Below are positions 51,796 through 62,100 of a stretch of 64,000 bases of DNA, one piece after another. The stretch spans positions 76,688,119-76,752,118 of the forward strand of contig JAVIAB010000124.1 of NCBI GenBank assembly GCA_032433765.1, given 5' to 3'. Origin of the DNA: Megaustenia siamemsis. Taxonomy: Eukaryota > Mollusca > Gastropoda > Stylommatophora > Ariophantidae. A program made the translations under genes and the position numbers. Under the pieces are notes generated by a model that was not told the origin of the DNA, did not search any database, and worked only from the letters and a program-made list of their open reading frames with translations. Every line of letters begins with the position of its first letter. Positions within the stretch are counted from its first letter, which is position 1.

Positions 51796-52471
51796 CTAGT
51801 GTTGATCTGCGTTTTACGTCACACTGAGTGCTGTTCAATGACCGTTGTTGGAGCTGTTTGACGCAAGTTATTTACATTTTACAACGCATTAATGTGGTTG
51901 GCTCCGTCAAGTCAGCCGAAGTTTAATATCTTTAGGGAATTTGCACCGTGTTTCGTTCGTTGTAGACTGCATTCACTAGAGTAATCATGAATCCATGGGC
52001 GCAGCCATTGTGTGTGTGTGCTACGTCATCATAATGGCTCATCGTATATCTCAATACCGGCCATATGCTAATCTTACAGTCTGTTGTTTGATGTGCGACG
52101 GGTATAATCTGACGACGTACTGTGTTTTATATGTTCGGAATTGGAGTCAAACACGATGTCCCTAACATCATCAAGCGCTATACATTTTAAAAATATGACG
52201 ATCATCATTTTCATGAGCACGTGAACTTCCGGTCAATATGGTGGATAGGCGGCAGGAAACCATTGAAGGCTATGTCTGAAATGTGTTCCTGGTTGCAGTT
52301 TCCTCATATTCCAAGTCCGCAGGAGCTACTGAGTTAGGTGCTCTGTGTACACCGTGAGCTGTGTGTTTCATCCGTTTCGATCATGTTCCGATATTCCAAT
52401 TGTTTACGATGAATGCTGATATCGTATGACAGGGAACAGTTGGCTGTGTTACTTTCTGTGCGGTTTCGCCT
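51796..52471. other. No gene seen
   Basis: Moderately CpG-rich unique sequence. No supported exon. Confidence 0.4.
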
Positions 52472-52634
52472 TATGTCTTTTGGCGTGTATTGAGACTGTT
52501 ATGATGGGGACTACAGCTACCTTTCTTTGTTTGGGAGATGAGTTAGTAATTCGGATGATTCCACTGGCACGGGCGGTTGAGCAATTATGGATTTTAATTC
52601 GTTTGCAATGATACCGGGGCTTTCCATAACCAAA
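52472..52634 (+). repeat. Dispersed repeat R, copy 2
   Basis: Matches 33562-33732: atgtcttttggcgtgtattg, ttccactggcacgggcggtt, gcaatgataccggggctttc. Confidence 0.7.
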
Positions 52635-52639
52635 TAACC

Positions 52640-53332
52640 AAATATTTAATAAGGCCAAACATTGCATTTGTCTTGTTGTAATTGTGTTTAGTAGTTCTCT
52701 TTTCATTTTTAGTTGTTTAAAACTTCATCGTTTGTGTTCTTTTCTTTCCATCCAATTTTACATGTTCAATACATCCACATTTCAAAGGCTTCAATTTTCT
52801 GTTCTGTTTATGCTCTAATGTCCCATGTTTCTGCACCATACAGGAATATTGAGAAGATATAACATTTGCAATTCTTAGTTTTAGCCCTGGTGTTATCTAT
52901 TTTGATATTAGAATATTTTTCATGGCATTAAAATTACTTTTGCCATTCCTATTCTTTTGTTTATTTCAGTTGTACAATTTTCCATCACTGGTTATAGTAT
53001 GTCCAAGGTAGTTGTAGTTCTGAACTGTCTCCAGGTCTATCCTTCAATTTTGAAATCACTTGTGGGTTTTGAGTATTTTCTCTGTTTATGATCATATTTT
53101 TAGTATTTTTGATATTAATATCTAGTCCATATTTTTTGCTTGTCGTGTTTATTACATTAAGTAATTTGTTGTAGATCTTTAGGATTTTCTGCTAGTAGTA
53201 CAGTATCATCAGCATATCTTAGGTTATTGATTATCTTTCCATTAATGTTTAGGCCTGGCGTCTCTGTGATGTTTTAAAGATTTGTTCAGTGTATAGATTG
53301 AACAAGCTTGTGATAGGATGCATCCTTGTCTT
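52640..53332 (-). mobile_element. Decayed LINE fragment (RT to C-terminus)
   Basis: Minus-strand RT-like segments in broken frames, including the region around the catalytic box (complement of cagtatcatcagcatatctt near 53200) and cagggctaaaactaagaatt. It abuts the 3' tail of LINE B at 53333. Confidence 0.55.
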
Positions 53333-53790
53333 CATCATCATCATCATCATGTGCCGTACCGGTTGGCGTGGCGATCATGTCCTTCCACAATCTTCTATCT
53401 ACAGTGCATTGTATGAGTTCTGTTGTTGACTGTTTTCCATGCCCTGACACCAAGCTATCCAGTATTTTCTCTCTTGTCGTCCGCGATCTCTCTTTCCTTT
53501 TATTTTGCCAGTTGTAACAAGTATTCCAACTGTCATCTTCTCATGATGTGCCAAAAACAATATTGATTGCTTCTTCCTGATGTTTTTTTAAGAGCTCCCT
53601 TTTATGTTGGCCTCTTTGAGAACTTTCTCATTGGTCTTTTTAGCTGTCCAGGGAACTTTCAACATTCTTCTGAAAAATCCCATCTCTGTGACCTTTTATC
53701 GTCTTTTCATTTGTTTGTCTATTGTCCATGATTCGCTTCCATAGGTCAGAATTGGTTCTATATAGCATCGATGAACTCTCTTTCTCATTT

Positions 53791-54558
53791 CTATTGATAT
53801 TGATTTGTTGCATAAGATATTTTCATTTTCTGAAATGCTATTTTGACCTGAGCTATTCTGCTTTTTATTTCTGTGGTGCATCTTCCATCTGATGTTATTA
53901 TTGTGCCCAAGTATTTGAAACGTTGCACTTGTTTCAGACTTGTCCTGTTTTTTTTTTTTATGCTGCATGCTGGTGATGATTGTTTCTTCGATATAACCAT
54001 TACTTCTGTATTCTTACTATTCAGACTGAGACCTTTCTTGTTGCTTTCTTTTACTATTATATCTATCATTTCTTGTAGCTCATTCTCTGTCTCTGCTATT
54101 AAGACTGTGCCATCCGCATATCGTAAATTATTTATGTTGTGACCGTTGACTTCAATTCCTTTTTTGTCTACTATTGATCTCATAATATGTTCGCTGTAAA
54201 GTGAAAACAAATCCGGTGACAGAACACAGCCTTGTCTGACTCCTTGTTTTATAAATTGAAATTGTCCTGTTTGGTTGTTAATTCGTATAGCTGTTGTTTG
54301 CTGTTTGGCAAGGATCTGCGAATCATTAAAAAAAACATGTACTGGCAGTAACATGTTTTTTATGATTCGCAAATCCTTGCCATCAATGTTTAATTTCTCC
54401 AGCATATTGATTATTTCCACGTGCTTTACTTTGTCAAATGCTTTCGTGTAGTCTATAAAGCACATATATAGATATTTCTTTACCTCCATAGATCTTTCTA
54501 TCAATGTTCTTAAGATGTATATTGCATTATTGGTGCCCTTTCCTTCACAAATCCACAT
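53791..54558 (-). pseudogene. LINE B RT core ORF
   Basis: 255 codons: FIDYTKAFDKVKHVEII, a foreign VFFNDSQILAK segment from the inverted duplication, GVRQGCVLSPDLFSLYSEHI, then LRYADGTVLIAETENE. The catalytic box is YADG rather than YADD, so the RT is inactive. Confidence 0.88.
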
Positions 54559-54884
54559 TGTTCCTCACTTATTTCTGGTTTTATTTTGTTCCTTACACGT
54601 CTCATGATGATTCGTAGTAATATTTTAGTCATATGGCTCATGAGACTAAGTGTGCGATGGTCTTCACAATCAGTGGCGCCTGACTTCTTCGGTATGGCTA
54701 CAAAGATAGATTTTAGTAGATCTTCAGGTATGTGTCCAGTGTTATATATGTCATTGAGTAGTTTTGTTATGACTTGTACTCCCAACTCTCCTAATGCATT
54801 TATCTCTTCGATTGTTATATTGTCGGGACCTGGAGCTTTGCCTCTTTTCATGCGTTGAATTGCGTCCTCCACTTCACTCTGCAT
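54510..54884 (-). pseudogene. LINE B RT N-terminal ORF
   Basis: Contains IQRMKRGKAPGPDNITIEE, YNTGHIPEDLLKSIFVAIPK and EISEEQCGFVKERA. It overlaps the RT core ORF in another frame, so one frameshift separates them. Confidence 0.85.
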
Positions 54885-55693
54885 TATTGGTGGTCCTGTG
54901 TCTTCATTGAATTGTTTAATTCTGGTCTTTCATCATCATAGAGTTGACTGATATATTCTGTCCATCTTTCCATTATCTTCTCATGTCCCATTATTATATT
55001 TCCTTCCTTTGATTTCACGCATCTGAAACTTTGACTTCTTTTCTTCCTGTTAATTCATTTAACTGATTGTGCATAAATTTTGAGTCTTTCTTTTGTTGTT
55101 TTTCCATTTCTTCACATTTCTGTTTTAACCATCCTTCCTTTGCTTCTCTGCATTTGTTCTGGATATCTTTGTGCAATTATTTTGTATGTTTTCTTCTTTC
55201 TTATGTTTTCTTCTTTCGTCCATTAGTTGTAGTATTTCTTCTGTCATCCATTTCTTTTTGTTGATTCTTTTAGTCACTGGTATTACTTCTTTTGATGTTT
55301 GTTGAATCGATTGTTTGAGCATTTCCCACTGTTCCTGGATGTCCTGCATTTTCTCAATAGCATTATATCAATTTTGTACTATCATGCTGTACTTATCACT
55401 CATCTGTTTATCTACTTTTAGCATATCTAGTTCTAATTTATATTTCTTGGTGATTTATGTGCCTTCCACAGTTTTATTCTTATCTTTCCAACTACTGGTA
55501 CATGGTCACTATTGCAATCTGCTCCTGGCCTTGTTTTAACAGATGTTAGCCCATTACTGAATCTTCTCTGTACCAGTATAAAATAAATTTGATTGTGTAC
55601 TTTTTTGTCTGGGCTTTGCCAAGTTCATAGTCGCCTAGGGTGTTGTTTGAACCAGGTGTACCTATATCATTTCATGTGTCTTTGCCCAATCTA

Positions 55694-55903
55694 TCAATCT
55701 ATCCCTCTGTCATTCGTCTCTCCAAGGCCATGCCCCCCCCCCCCCCCCCCACCAGTCACATTTTGCACTTTAGCTGTTCCTACCTTTGTATTGAAATCCC
55801 CTAATATAATAGTTATTTCTTGGGATTTACACTGTTCCATGATCGCCTCTAGCTCCACATAAAAAGTGTCAATGTCTTTCTTCGCTATTACTTGTTGGTG
55901 CAT
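55694..55903 (-). pseudogene. LINE B endonuclease fragment
   Basis: VELEAIMEQCKSQEITIILG then DFNTKVGTAK: the GDFN motif of APE-like LINE endonucleases. A Gly run (from the C14/G14 tract) follows. Upstream HERGVGIM and NIIQVYAPT lie in another frame at 55900-56040. Confidence 0.8.
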
Positions 55904-56099
55904 AAACTTGAATTATGTTGATATCCATTGGTCTACCTCTCAATTTACTAGCAGAATTCTGTCTGATACTGACCAAAATCCTTTCACTGTTTTGCTCTCT
56001 TTCTCTATCTATCATGATGCCTACTCCTCTTTCGTGTGTGGTTAACCCAGAGTAAATTACATTTCCATTGTCGCGTTGTAATAATCATGCTCCTTCCTT

Positions 56100-56330
56100 G
56101 TCTTACTCCTCTTTTTATATCAATGGGTGTAGAGTTCTCAATGTTGCATTTTATTATTGCTGCTTGCTCCCAGTACAAAATACATATTAGTCGTATGTCT
56201 GTGTCGTCCAGATTTATACTTTCAGATAAGCTACTATAACTTTCAGATAAGCTACTATAACTTTCAGATAAGCTACTATAACTTTCAGATAAGTCACCAA
56301 ATATGTAGTTTGTTACCGATAACATGCTCA
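56100..56330 (-). mobile_element. LINE RT scrap and 21-bp tandem repeat
   Basis: The minus strand encodes YWEQAAIIKCNIENSTPIDI and KRGVRQGRS, an RT fragment of the B type out of order relative to the copy next door. At 56213-56292 the 21-bp unit actttcagataagctactat a repeats four times. Confidence 0.6.
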
Positions 56331-56523
56331 CAAATATTTCGCGTTCTGAACAATTCTGGCAGAAAGTAGTGCCATAGATTTGGACGTAGGAATGATAGAG
56401 TATGTGAATTATTTGTGATCTTATTGATGCGCAGTCACTGAACGATATTTCAAGACTGTGTCAAGACAAGTTACAACCCGCTAACTCTTGCTGCAACCAC
56501 AAATGTTTGTGTGCTTGTTGCAG

Positions 56524-56863
56524 GCCTACAGATCTGCAAACACAAAAACTGCGGAGAATAAGGTCTTTCTATGAAAAGCATAACTTGCTCGTAACAAATA
56601 TCAACTCATATCCATCAGCGAATGCCCAATATGACAGTCGTATTAGTCAAACATTGAGCAGTCACTTGGGCAGACAGCAGTCCTGGCAGCTTTATACCTG
56701 CCAAGATGGGGGGAGGCTGCTCTACGGAAATGAAGAGTTTGCCGACATGAAGAACGCCAACAGGCAGCTGTATAGAGCAGAGAGCGAAGAAAACAAGAGC
56801 GTAGGAACCAAACCCAGCAGTGAATCGCCAGACATGGATAATTATGATTTCCGAAGTAACTAA
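56524..56863 (+). CDS. Unrecognised host gene, candidate terminal exon
   Basis: A good acceptor (tgtgtgcttgttgcag, ending at 56523) is followed by 112 codons to a TAA at 56861-56863. The exon begins with one base completing a codon, then PTDLQTQKLRRIRSFYEKHN, a Ser/Asn/Gln-rich middle (SAN...DSRISQTLSSHLGRQQ), and an acidic, polar C-terminus ending DMDNYDFRSN. Composition is complex and varied, unlike the repeat-derived frames nearby. No membrane segment or familiar domain is visible; it could be a cytoplasmic tail. A LINE B 3' end is inserted right after the stop. Upstream plus-strand exons were not found, so it could also be a retro-inserted or orphan exon. Confidence 0.45.
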
Positions 56864-56867
56864 TCAG

Positions 56868-56940
56868 CATCATGTGCCATACCGATTGGCGTCGGCGATC
56901 ATGTCCTTCCACAATCTTCTATTCACAATGCATCGTATCT
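56868..56940 (-). mobile_element. LINE family B 3' tip
   Basis: Minus-strand copy of the last about 70 bp of family B (complement of catcatgtgccataccgatt, gatcatgtccttccacaatc), starting 4 bp after the stop codon of the candidate exon at 56524-56863. Confidence 0.7.
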
Positions 56941-57089
56941 AATAGGCATCTGTTATTCAATGGTCAAGTTTTCGTTGTCGAGCAAAGCAATAGAACTCTT
57001 CTCAGACGAAGCCTTGCACAAATAAACGTTCATCAACGATGGACTAGGAATAAGCCGGTGCCTTTACAAAAAATGTGTCAACACCGATC

Positions 57090-57775
57090 CTGGTAAGACA
57101 AACGCTATGATCACATGGAATATTTCTGTGACTCGCTTCCAAGAGTTGCATTAGGTCAGTTATGGAAATGATAGAAGATTGCAAGCAGAAAAGCCTGAAC
57201 TAATTAAGCAACTGCAGGAAAACAAAGAAAAAACACAATGTTCATATTCACTGTTGTGAGAATGGACAAAATAGTATTTAGAGTGAACATATTAGTACTT
57301 GGAATGAACATAATAGTGCTTAGAGTGAACATATTAGTACTTGGAGTGAACATAATAGTAGTTTGAAGTATCATCAGCATATCTTAGATTGTCCCATATA
57401 CAAACCAAATACTCTCTTGTATATCAGCTTGTCTCTCAAAACTCAAACCTGAGGTGAGCTTCGATGGTAACAGACCAGCACAAGACATAATAAACAATAA
57501 AGTAGAAGCTACAAGCCGGCCCTAACAGGCAACCCAGCCAAAAGAAGTAAAACTTCCAACAAGCCTGGTAAACTGCTTGGGGTAACGAGTCTAGCTACAC
57601 ACAACTGGGAGACAGTCAAGGAGATCATACGCTAGGGAAGCTGTCCAAAACAAATGTGAAGGACTGTAAGGTGCATCACAGAGTGCAGTATAACTATGTG
57701 AACGGAAAAAAGTGTCCGTCTTTTCCAACATTTATTGTAGCCCTCGTTCCGTTCTTAACCTGTATGTAGATAAGT
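57090..57775. other. No gene; short 23-bp repeats at about 57258-57362
   Basis: The tract gtacttggagtgaacatatt/agt recurs about four times. The rest is unique and unassigned. Confidence 0.5.
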
Positions 57776-58868
57776 ATAGAGAGAGAGATAGAGAGGGAGA
57801 GGGAGAGGGAGAGAGAGAGGGAGAGATAGATAGAGAGGAGAGAGGGAGAGGGAGAGAGAAAGGGAGAGAGAGGGAGAGAGAAAGGGAGAGGGATATAGAG
57901 AGGGAGAGGGAGGGAGAGAGAGAGGGAGAGAGAGAGGGAGAAAGAGGGATAGAGAGATAGAGAGGGAGAGAGAGAGGGAGAGGGAGAGAGAGGGAGAGAA
58001 AGAGGGAGAGGGAGAGGGAGGGAGAGAGAGGGAGAGGGAGATAGAGAGGGAGAGAGAGAGGGAGAGAGAGAGGGAGATAGAGGGAGAGGGAGATAGAGAG
58101 GGAGAGAGAGGGAGAAAGAGAGGGAGAAAGAGGGAGGGAGAAAGAGAGGGATAGAGAGATAGAGAGGGAGAGAGAGAGGGAGATAGAGAGGGAGAGAGAG
58201 GGAGAGGGAGATAGAGAGGGAGAGAGAGGGAGAAAGAGAGGGAGAGAAAGAGGGAGGGAGAAAGAGAGGGATAGTGAGATAGAGAGGGAGAGAGAGAGGG
58301 AGATAGAGAGGGAGAGAGAGGGAGAGGCAGATAGAGAGGGAGAGAGAGGGAGAGAGAGAGAGGAGAAAGAGAGGGAGATAGAGAGGGAGATAGAGAGGGA
58401 GGAGAAAAGAGAGGGATAGAGAGATAGAGAGGAAGAAAGAGAGGGAGAAAGAGGAGGGAGAAGAGAAGAGAGGGATAGAGAGATAGAGAGGGAGAGACAG
58501 AAGGACAGAGGGACAGAGAGGGAGAGAAAGAGGGAGAGGGAGACAGGGAGAGAGAGAGAGGGAGATAGAGAGGGAGAGAGAGAGGGAGAGAGAGAGGGAG
58601 AGAGAGAGGGAGAGAGAGATGGAGAGGGAGAGAGAGAGGGAGAGAGAGAGGGAGAGGGTGAGAGAGAGGAGAGAGAGAGAGAGGAGAGGGAGAGAGAGAG
58701 GAGAGAGAGAGGGAGAGAGAGAGGGAGAGAGAGAGGGAGAGGGAGAGAGAGGGAGGGAGAGAAGGAGAGGGAGAGAGAGGGAGAGGAGGGAGAGGGAGAG
58801 AGAGGGAGAGAGAGAGGGAGACAGAGAGAGGGAGAGAGAGAGAGGGAGAGAGAGAGGGAGACAGAGAG
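57776..58868. repeat. 1.1 kb purine tract, (GGGAGA/GAGAGA)n
   Basis: The plus strand is almost entirely G and A, with T only in scattered 'gatagag' units. Long frames on either strand (R/E-rich, or L/S/P-rich on the minus strand) are artefacts of composition. Such mirror-like purine tracts can form triplex DNA (general knowledge). Confidence 0.95.
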
Positions 58869-59145
58869 AAACTTTGATGAAAGTCACCATTAGTCTACAA
58901 TATTGTGATGTAGACTCCCTACTCATGGACCACGTTGCTGACAAGTTGCGATCATTGATAACGGAAACGGTCCGTGAAAGGTTTGTCTTGAGACAAGTTG
59001 GTTCTGCTAGCCATGGGAACAGTATCACATTCATTTTGTAACATCTCCTTCCGACTTCTCCCGCTCGATCCACAACAAGCCTGCTGCGAGTTCAAGCCCA
59101 AAGGTGGAGGACAATATCATTTGAGAAGTAGGTCTAACGTCTAAC
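58869..59145. other. Unique spacer between GA tract and satellite
   Basis: About 277 bp of unique sequence with a plus frame (TISLQYCDVDSLLMDHVADK ...) ending at 59041. It could be an exon fragment, but no acceptor can be separated from the purine tract, so it is not called. Confidence 0.3.
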
Positions 59146-62100
59146 TGAGACGTCTGTGGGTCTAACGGAGGACAATATCAACTGAAATGTGGGTCTAACG
59201 GAGGACAATATCAACTGAAATGTGGGTCTAACGGAGGACAATATCGACTGAAATGTGGGTCTAACGGAGAACAATATCAACTGAAATGTGGGTCTAACGG
59301 AGGACAATATCAACTGAAATGTGAGTCTAACGGAGGACAATATCAATTGAAATGTTGGTCTAACGGAGGATAATGTCAACTGAAATGTGGGTCTAACGGA
59401 GGACAATATCAACTGAAATTGTGGTCTAACGGAGGACAATAGCAACTGAAATGTGGGTCTAACGGAGGACAATAGCAACTGAAATGTGGGTCTAACGGAG
59501 GACAATATCAACTGAAATGTGGGTCTAACGGAGGACAATGTCAACTGAAATGTGGGTCTAACGGAGGAAATATCGACTGAAATGTGGGTCTAACGGAGGA
59601 CAATATCAACTGAATGTGGGTCTAATGGAGGACAATATCAACTGAAATGTGGGTCTAACGGAGGACAATATCAACTGAGATGTGGGTCTAACGGAGGACA
59701 ATATCAACTGAGATGTAGGTCTAACAGAGAACAATATCAACTGAGATGTGGGTCTAACGGAGGACAATATCAACTGAAATGTGGGTCTAACGGAGGACAA
59801 TGTCAACTGAAATGTGGGTCTAACGGAGGACAATATCACTGAAATGTGGGTCTAACGGAGAACAATATCAACTGAATGTGGGTCTAACGGAGGACAATAT
59901 CAACTGAAATTTGAGTCTAACGTAGGACAATATCAATTGAAATGTGGGTCTAACGGAGGACAATGTCAACTGAAATGTGGTCTAACGGAGGACAATATCA
60001 ACTGAATGTGGGTCTAACGGAGGACAATAGCAACTGAAATGTGGGTCTAACGGAGGGCAATATCAACTGAAATGTGGGTCTAACGGAGGACAATATCAAC
60101 TGAGATGTGGGTCTAACGGAGGATAATGTCAACTGAAATGTGGGTCTAACGGAGGACAGTATCACTGAGATGTGGGTCTAACGGAGGACAATGTCAACTG
60201 AAATGTGGGTCTAACGGAGGACAATATCAACTGAAATGTGGGTCTAACGGATGACAATATCAACTGAAATGTGGGTCTAACGGAGGACAATATCAACTGA
60301 AATGTGGGTCTAACGGAGGACAATATCAATTGAAATGTGGGTCTAAAGGAGGACAATATCAACTGAGATGTGGATGTAACGGAGGACAATATCAACTGAG
60401 ACGTGGGTCTAACGGAGAACAATATCAACTGAGACGTGGGTCTAACGGAGAACAATATCAACTGAGATGTGGGTCTAACGGAGGACAATATCAACTGAGA
60501 TGTGGATCTAACGGAGGACAATATCAACTGAGATGTGGGTCTAACGGAGGACAATATCAACTGAGATGTGGGTCTAATGGAGGACAATGTCAACTGAATG
60601 TGGGTCTAACGGAGGACAATATCAACTGAAATGTGGGTCTAACGGATGACAATATCAACTGAAATGTGGGTTTAATGGAGGACAATATCAACTGAAATGT
60701 GGGTCTAACGGAGGACAATATCAACTGAGATGTGGGTCTAACGGAGGACAATATCAACTGAGATGTGGGTCTAACGAAAGACAATATCAACTGAGATGTA
60801 GGTCTAACAAAGAACAATATCAACTGAGATGTGGGTCTAACGGAGGACAATATCAACTGAAATGTGGGTCTAACGGAGGACAATATCAACTGAAATGTGA
60901 CTCTAACGGAGGACAATATCAACTGAAATGTGGGTCTAACGGAGGACAATATCAACTGAGATGTAGGTCTAACAGAGAACAATATCAACTGAGATGTGGG
61001 TCTAACGAAGGACAATATCAACTGAAATGTGGGTCTACGGAGGACAATATCAACTGAGATGTGGGTCTAACGAAAGACAATATCAACTGAGATGTAGGTC
61101 TAACAGAGACAATATCAACTGAGATGTGGGTCTAACGGAGGACAATATCAACTGAAATGTGGGTCTAACGGAGGACAATATCAACTGAAATGTGGGTCTA
61201 ACGTAGGACAATATCAACTGAAATGTGGGTCTAACGGAGAACAATATCAACTGAAATGTGGGTCTAACGGAGGACAATATCAACTGAAATGTGGGTCTAA
61301 CGGAGGACAATATCAATTGAAATGTGGGTCTAAAGGAGGACAATATCAACTGAGATGTGGATGTAACGGAGGACAATATCAACTGAGATGTGGATCTAAC
61401 GGAGGACAATATCAACTGAGATGTGGGTCTAACGGAGGACAATATCAACTGAGATGTGGGTCTAACGGAGGACAATATCAACTGAGATGTGGGTCTAACG
61501 GAGGACAATATCAAAGGAGATGTGGGTCTAACTGAGAACAATATCAACTGAGATGTGGGTCTAACGAAAGACAATATCACTGAGATGTAGGTCTAACGGA
61601 GAACAATATCAACTGAGATGTGGATCTAACGAAAGACAATATCAACTGAGATGTGGGTCTAACGAAAGACATATCAACTGAGATGTGGATCTAACGAAAG
61701 ACAATATCAACTGAGATGTGGATCTAACGAAAGACAATATCAACTGAGATGTGGATCTAACGAAAGACAATACAACTGAGATGTGGGTCTAACGAAAGAC
61801 AATATCAACTGAGATGTGGGCCTAACGAAAGACAATATCAACTGAGATGTGGGGTCTAACGAAAGACAATATCAACTGAGATGTGGGTCTAACGAAATAC
61901 AATATCAACTGAGACGTGGTTCTAATGAAGAACAATATCAACTGAGATGTGGGTCTAACGGAGGACAATATCAACTGAAATGTGGGTCTAACGGAGAACA
62001 ATATCAATTGAAATGTGGTCTAAAGGAGGACAATATCAACTGAGATATGGATGTAACGGAGGACAATATCAACTGAGACGTGGGTCTAACGGAGAACAAT

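Larger units (their letters stand above)
53333..56060 (-). mobile_element. LINE family B, near full length, with endonuclease
   Basis: Minus strand, 5' to 3': an APE-type endonuclease (THERGVGIMIDRERE, NIIQVYAP, ITIILGDFNTKVG at 55694-55903), a linker (KRINKKKWMTEEILQLMDER), RT fingers (KRGKAPGPDNITIEEI, SIFVAIPKKSGATDC), FIDYTKAFDKV, GVRQGCVLSPDLFSLYSE, YADGTVLIAE (second Asp of the box is Gly), YLGTIITSDGRC, YGSESWTIDKQM, and 3' end with (GAT)n tail. There are many frameshifts. An inverted duplication sits in RT at 54307-54381. A C14 run at 55737-55750 falls inside the endonuclease. Confidence 0.88.

Noticed and set aside
54301..54400. Hairpin as a transposon terminal inverted repeat
   Set aside because: It lies inside RT coding sequence and one arm is native LINE sequence; no TSD or second element end.
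55737..55750. C14/G14 run giving poly-Gly in the LINE endonuclease as a functional linker
   Set aside because: Homopolymer in a dead element, probably length-unstable or a sequencing artefact.
57694..59073. 459-codon minus-strand frame, Leu/Ser/Pro-rich
   Set aside because: Purely the reading of the GA tract; no complex sequence except the short end, and the opposite strand is equally open.
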